Shown: positions 58,801-64,000 of the stretch, piece after piece
Position numbering within the stretch: position 1 is the first letter of the stretch
Layout of the letters: each line of letters starts with the position of its first letter
NCBI RefSeq assembly: GCF_029407905.1
Contig: NW_026577927.1
Location: 806,001-870,000, forward strand
Length of the DNA stretch: 64,000 bases
Direction: 5' to 3'
Source: Bubalus kerabau
Taxonomy: Eukaryota > Chordata > Mammalia > Artiodactyla > Bovidae
Translations under genes and position numbers: made by a program
The notes under the pieces: model-generated
The model's database searches: none
The model's input: the letters and a program-made list of their open reading frames with translations, nothing else
What the model was told of the DNA's origin: nothing

Positions 58801-61800
58801 GCCTCATCCTGAGATGCGCTGGGAAGGCCGGGAATCCCTTCCAGACCACGCAGGGGAATCGATACTCCTGTCGCGATCAGGAGGGAAGAAGGGGCTCAGA
58901 TGAAGTGGTGTCGGGACCCTCGGTGTTTCCCTCGAGGGAACCCGGTGTGTCGGGGAATTTCTGGGGGTCGCAAGAAAGGTGTCAGGTACTCTTTCGCACT
59001 TCACGACGGAAACTGGGACTTCCCTTGAGACGCCATAGCGGGCAATAGGCTCATCTTCCAAAGACGTTGGAACCACGGGGTTTTTCTCGAGTTGCGGCGG
59101 GATTTTCGAGTTACGACGGGGATCTCAGGCTTCCTTTTGGGTTGGCCCTGGGAAGCCCGATCTTCCCCTCTAGTGGGAGGGAAAGCTGGGGGTTGCGCTC
59201 GAGTCACTGCAGGGCCGAAGAGACCTCACCTAGGCGTGTGTCCGGGACCTAATATTCCTCTCCAGGGAAGGCAGGGATCTCGGGGTTGCATTCCAGGCTC
59301 CCCCGGGGAGTCAGGCCTCGTCTCGAGGGGAAGCCAAGGCCTCCGCTCTCCTCTCGAGTCGCGACGCGGGTCTCTTGGAGCCCCCTGAGCGGCCTCAAGG
59401 GAGTCCAGCCTCCTCATCCATTTGGAGAGAGGACCCGGGATTGCTCTCCAGGCCATGCAGGAAAAGAAGGCCCTCAGCTGGCGAGGACGGGGGCGTCTCA
59501 GGGGTTTCCTCGAGCTGCGGCGCCCGTGGGGGTTTTCTCCCGAGGCACGACGAGGATCTCAGGGAGCCTCTCGTGCGGCACCAGGGAAGTCAGGTCTCCA
59601 TGCGCGTGGCGAGGGGGAGCGCGTCCTGGCTCTTGAGTCACGGGAGGGGACTAGGGCCTCGAGACGTGTTGAAGAAGGACTCTCGAGGTCTTTCTCGGGG
59701 GGCGGCGGGAAACCCTCGTTTACCTCGCCTTCTGCCGGGGACCTTAGGGAACTTCCCAGGGTGCCTCTGAGAGGCGAGGGATCCTGTGGAGGTGGCGGGG
59801 CCCCTCGGGACTCCGATGGGTCTGGCGTAACGGAAGAGGGCCTCACCTCGAGGGGAGGCAGGAACCTCAGGCTTCCTCTCCGTTTCGGACTCCTACCGCA
59901 GGGTCCCTGCAGAGTTGGGACAGGAGAGTCAGGCCTCGTCTTGTCTGAGGAAGGGAACCCCGCTGGCCTCTCGAGTTGCTCAGGGGGTCTCAGGCCCCTC
60001 ATCGAGCTGTGTGTGGAACCCGCGGGTCTTTGCGGACGATGCACGGGGGTGGCAGTGCCCCTTCGTGTTGTGCCTTCACCCACAGGGTTGCCTTCGAAGA
60101 GGGGTCCGGGCCTCGGGTCCTTCTCAAGAGCGGACCGGGGAATCGGGGGCGTTCGGCATGTGGCCCCACCCACGTGGCTCGTCTCGAATTTCCTCGTGAG
60201 ACCGGCCTCATCCTGAGGTGCGCCGGGAAGGCCGGGAAACCCTTCCAGACCACGCAGGGGAATCGCCTCTCCTGTCGCGATCAGGAGGGGAGAAGGGGCT
60301 CAGAGGAAGCGTTGCCGGGACCCTCGGTGTTCCCCTCGGGGGACCCCGGCGTGTCGGGGGACTTTTGGGGGCCGCAGGAAGGCTGTCAGGGACCGTTTCG
60401 CCCTTCAGGGCGGAACAGGGGACTTCCCTTGAGACGCCGTCGCGGGCAAGGGCCTCATCTTGCCAAGAGGTGGGAACCACGTGGTTTTTCTCGAGTTGCG
60501 GTGGCATTCTCGAGTTACGACGGGTATCTCAGCTTTCCCCTTGGGTTGGACCTGGTAAGCCCAATCTTCCCCTCGAGTTGCGAGGGAAAGCTGGGGATTG
60601 CGCTCGGGTCACTGCAGGGCCGAAGAGACCTCACCTAGGCGTGTGTCCGGGACCTAATATTCCTCTCCAGTGAAGGCAGGGATCTCGGGGTTGCATTCCA
60701 GGCTCCCCCGGGGAGTCAGGCCTCGTCTCGAGGGGAAGCCAAGGACTCCGCTCTCCTCTCGAGTCGCGACGCTGGTCTCTTGGAGCCCCCTGAGCGGCCT
60801 CAAGGGAGTCCAGCCTCCTCTTCCGTTTGGAGAGAGGACCCGGGATTGCTCTCCAGGCCATGCAGGAAAAGAAGGCCCTCAGCTCGCGTGGACGGGGGCG
60901 TCTCAGGGGTTTCCTCGAACTGCGGAGCCCATGGGGGTTTTTCTCCCGAGGCACGACGAGGATCTCAGGGAGCCTCTCGTGCCACGCCAGGGAAGTCAGG
61001 TCTCCATGTGCGTGGCGAGGGGGAGCGTGTCATGGCTCTCGAGTCATGGTAGGGGAATTGCGACTCAAGACATTTTGAAGCACTCTCGCGGTCTTTCTCG
61101 AGTCGCGGCAGAAAACCCAGGGTTCCCTCAACTTGTGCCTGTGACCTCAGGGAGCTTCTCATTGTGCCTGTGAGAACTCAGGGATACTGTGGAGTTGGTA
61201 GGGGCCTCTCGGGACTCCACTGGGTGTGGTGCAATGGAAGAGGGCCTCATCTCGAGTTGACGCAGGAACCTCAGGCTTCCTCTCCGTTTCTGACTCGGAT
61301 CCCATGGTCCCTGCAGAGTAGGCACAAGAGAGTCACACCTAGTCTTCTGTTGAGGAAGTGGACCTTCGTTTGCCTTTCGAGTTGTTTACAGGGTGACAGT
61401 CCACTTTTCGAAATGTCTGTGGGACCTGCGGGTTTTTCTGGACGATGCACGCGGGTGTCAGTGCCCCTTCGTCTTGTGCCTTCATCCACAGGTTTTCCAT
61501 CAAAGAGGTGTGCTGGCATCGGGTTCTTTTCAAGAGTGGACTGTGAAATTGGGGTCTTTCGGCATGTGGCACCACCCACGAGGCTACGTCTCGAACTTCC
61601 TCATGAGACCGGCCACATCCTGAGGTGCGCCCGGAAGGTCGGGAACCCCTTGCAGACAGAGAAGGGGAGTCGACCCTCCTGTCGCAATCAGGAGAGGAGA
61701 AGGGGCTCAGATGAAGTGGTGCCGGGAACCTCGGTGTTCCCCTTGAGTGAGTCTGGTATGTCGCGGAACTTTTGGGGTCGCATCAAGGGTGCCAAGTACC

Positions 61801-62203
61801 GTTTCGCATTTCAGGATGGAATGTGGGACTTCTCTTGAGATGCTGTAGCGGACAAAGGGCCTCATCTTGCGATGACGAGGGAAGCACGTGGTTTTTCTCG
61901 AGTTGCGGTGGGATTCTCGAGTTACGACGGGGAATTCAGGCTTCCTCTTGTGTTGGCCCAGGAAGTCTAATCTTCCATTTGAGTTGCCAGGGAGAGCTGG
62001 GGATTGGGCTCCATTCACTGAAGGGCAAACTAGACCTCAACTAGGCTTGTATCCAGGACTTAATGTTCCTCTCCATAGGCGACAGGGATTTGGGGTTGCA
62101 TTCCATACTCACCCGGGGAGTCAGGCCTCATCTCGAGGGGAAGCAAAGGACTCCACTCTCTTCTCGAGTCGCGACAGGTATCTCTTGGAGCCCACTGAGT
62201 GGT
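49896..62203. repeat. Satellite I (1.715-type) array, right segment
   Basis: The landmark 'gaagagggcctcatctcg' or a variant lies near 51296, 52702, 54220, 55626, 57020, 58420, 59835 and 61232. Spacings are 1394-1415 bp except 1518 bp for the monomer that shares the 118-bp partial duplication. The array ends within 'cccactgagtgg' at about 62203, the same junction as at 2316. No gene is supported. Confidence 0.9.
51716..57004. repeat. Satellite I higher-order block, copy 2
   Basis: Second copy of 37690-42978, offset 14,026 bp, including the 118-bp partial duplication (about 53308-53425) and shared private words such as 'gggtatttcttggaccc'. No ERV is present at its right edge: the sequence reads 'gtataatacaagagggcctc' through the site. 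Confidence 0.82.
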
Positions 62204-64000
62204 CTTCGCTCTGTAGGAGAGCTCTAGTGTACATAAGCCTGTACATAAGTGAACACAGACATTCTGTGTGCATGTTGCTGCGTACCCAAAATAGGGCCAC
62301 AAGGAGCCTCATGCTCTCCATGCGGCGCGGAAGCTCTGCAGCCACGCAGCAGCTGAAGAATCCAACCAATTGCTCTTTTCTTACCTCTGACAGAGCTCGC
62401 ATTTCCGTAGCCCCTGGCAGTTTGGAAACACTGGACCCTAACCCCTCTCAAAGTAGGCCTGGGTTCTAGTTCGAATAGAAAGTTAATAGCGGAGCTGAGG
62501 ACAGGAACGCGGCAGTCATTTATCACACGCTCCTGCAGCCTGCTACTACAGGGACACTAACGCTAGAAGCTAGGAATGTCTTTGCAAGGTGCGCAAAGGA
62601 CAAGGGAGAACCTCGACCCTGACTCTAGTATTTCAGTCCCCTGAGCAGATCTGAGGTTCTCCCGCTGTAGAAGCTAACCCATTCCTTTCAAATACAGGCT
62701 TCCTAACACAGGGCCAGTTGGCTGCTTGCTCTTCCACGAAGCAGGCTTCCTTAACTTGCAAACTGCGAATTCCGCTTAACAGCCTGGAGGAAAATCGCTT
62801 CTTGGAAGATTTTTTTCAGAGGCTGTATCCCCGGAGCTGGGGCCAAGCTAGGGGACCCATACTGACAAGGGAAGGCAAAACCACATCCAATGTCTTTGCT
62901 CTGGAGGACAGCTTTGGTGAGCCTAAGTCTTTCAGGAATATTTCTGGCTCCAACAGAGTCAAATTCTGTGTGTGAAGCTGCACAGCCAAAATAGGGGAAC
63001 AGAGAGCCTGATTCTCTCTGTGTAGCTTTGAAGCTGTCATTCAAACAACAGCTTGAGAATCCATACAATGCTCTCCCTTACTGATAAGAGAATTCTCATT
63101 GCTGTCGTCCTTGACAGTTTGTAGAAATCCGCACCCTAACCCTTCTCCAAGTAGGCCTGGGTCCTAGCTCGGAACAACAGGCAACGGCGGAGCTGAGGCC
63201 AGTAAGGCACAAGTGAGGTCTCACACACTCTTGCAGCCTGATCGTCCAGGAGCAGTAAGGCCTCTTTTTCCCTGCAGGAGGCTCGCTTGCCTTTCCTCCT
63301 GTGAACTGCATTTCCCAGCCTGGGCGCAAAGCTGTTCCTGGAGATTTTTTCTCAGGGGCTGTTTCCCTGGAGCTGGGTCGGACCTCGGGGGCCCAACTCA
63401 CAGGGGAAGACAAAACCACATGGACAGGTCTATGCTCTGTAGGAGAGCTCTAGTGAACCTCATCTCTCAGGAACATTCTTGGCTTCTACAGAGACACCTC
63501 TGTGCATGAAGCTACACACCCAACATAGTGGCAAAGGGAGTCTGATTCTCTCCGTGGGTGCTGATGCTTTGTGGCAAAGCACCTGCTAAGAATCCATCCG
63601 CATAGGCTTCCCTCACCTTGACAGAGGTCTCATTGCTGTAGTCCTTGGCAGTTTGGAAAGAAGCAGACCCTTACCCTTCACCAAGTAGGCCCTTGTCCTT
63701 GTTTGAATGGAAAGGCAGTAGCTGAGCTGAGGCCAGTAAGGCGCCAGTCAAGTCTGACATATTCCCGATGCCTGCTCCTTCATGGAAAATAACGTTAGAA
63801 TCTGGGAATGTCTTTGCAAGGCTGGCAAAGGGCAGTCAGGAACCTCGACCCTGCCTCTGGAATTTCTATCTTCTCAGCACATCCGGAGGTCTTGGTCAGG
63901 AGAAACTAACCCATTCCTTGCAAATATAGGCTTCCAAACACAGGCCGGTTGGCTGTCTCTTCTTGCCGAAGGAAGCTTGCTTATCCCACCTCCTGCGAAC
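59885..64000. repeat. Right copy of ~59.9-kb macro-repeat
   Basis: Collinear with 1-4112. From 61.6 kb onward the copies differ by about 1% in sampled parts; for example, 2 differences in about 270 bp after the junction. It runs off the window end, so whether solo LTR 1 and the rest follow cannot be seen. Confidence 0.8.
62204..64000. repeat. 532/695-bp tandem array, right segment
   Basis: The same monomers as at 2317-4112, beginning 'gctctgtaggagagctctag' and truncated by the window end. Near 63995 it reads 'cacctcctgcgaac' like 9625, where 4101 has 'cacctcctgtgaac', so small differences between copies are mixed. Confidence 0.87.

Noticed and set aside
59095..59125. CENP-B-box-like sequence in satellite I ('tttcgagttacgacgggg')
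   Set aside because: The TTCG and CGGG halves are separated by one base too many for the 17-bp box, and most monomers have CTCG rather than TTCG.
59422..60216. 264-codon plus-strand open frame, overlapped by a 204-codon minus-strand frame in satellite I
   Set aside because: Similar long frames occur in all frames and on both strands through the satellite, and shift between monomers. They follow from GC-rich repeats with few stop codons. No conserved start, domain or codon bias.

Overview
This window is mammalian and almost certainly ruminant, most likely cattle or a close bovid. It contains Bov-A2 and Bov-tA type SINEs, long arrays of a roughly 1.40-kb CpG-rich satellite with the period and look of bovine satellite I (buoyant density 1.715), and a betaretrovirus-like endogenous retrovirus (ERV) with its LTR family. 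There is no bacterial or phage gene and no intact host protein-coding gene. The window is best read as pericentromeric or Y-type repeat-rich heterochromatin. Which chromosome it comes from cannot be told from the sequence.

Layout. (1) 1-2316: satellite I. (2) 2317-15645: a different tandem array whose monomers alternate between about 532 and 695 bp. It carries two nearly identical minus-strand solo LTRs (4800-6097 and 10321-11618) because a 5521-bp-period segment was duplicated in tandem. (3) 15646-25486: two complete and one truncated copy of a roughly 4.45-kb unit. Each unit has a GC/CpG-rich block of about 120-bp repeats, a splice-donor-like site and an AATAAA motif; the two full units also share inherited SINEs. 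(4) 25487-62203: satellite I again, with an internal higher-order duplication (37690-42978 against 51716-57004), interrupted by a 6.9-kb ERV at 43009-49889. (5) 62204-64000: return to the 532/695-bp array.

The last 4.1 kb (59885-64000) repeats the first 4.1 kb in the same order and orientation at an offset of 59,884-59,888 bp. It includes the same satellite/array junction. The window may therefore be one full period of a roughly 59.9-kb macro-repeat.

The ERV has both LTRs, a tRNA-Lys-like primer site, a gag start, dUTPase/protease and integrase remnants, an env TM region and a polypurine tract. Most of pol and all of SU are missing. Between the integrase and TM remnants lies a GC-rich segment of about 355 bp that looks like the 5' UTR and signal-peptide exon of the host gene TIMP2, with a mutated start codon. 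This apparent capture of host sequence by a betaretrovirus-like element is the most unusual content of the window.

All similarities come from reading the sequence and remembered family features. No database search was run. Percent differences are hand counts over short samples.
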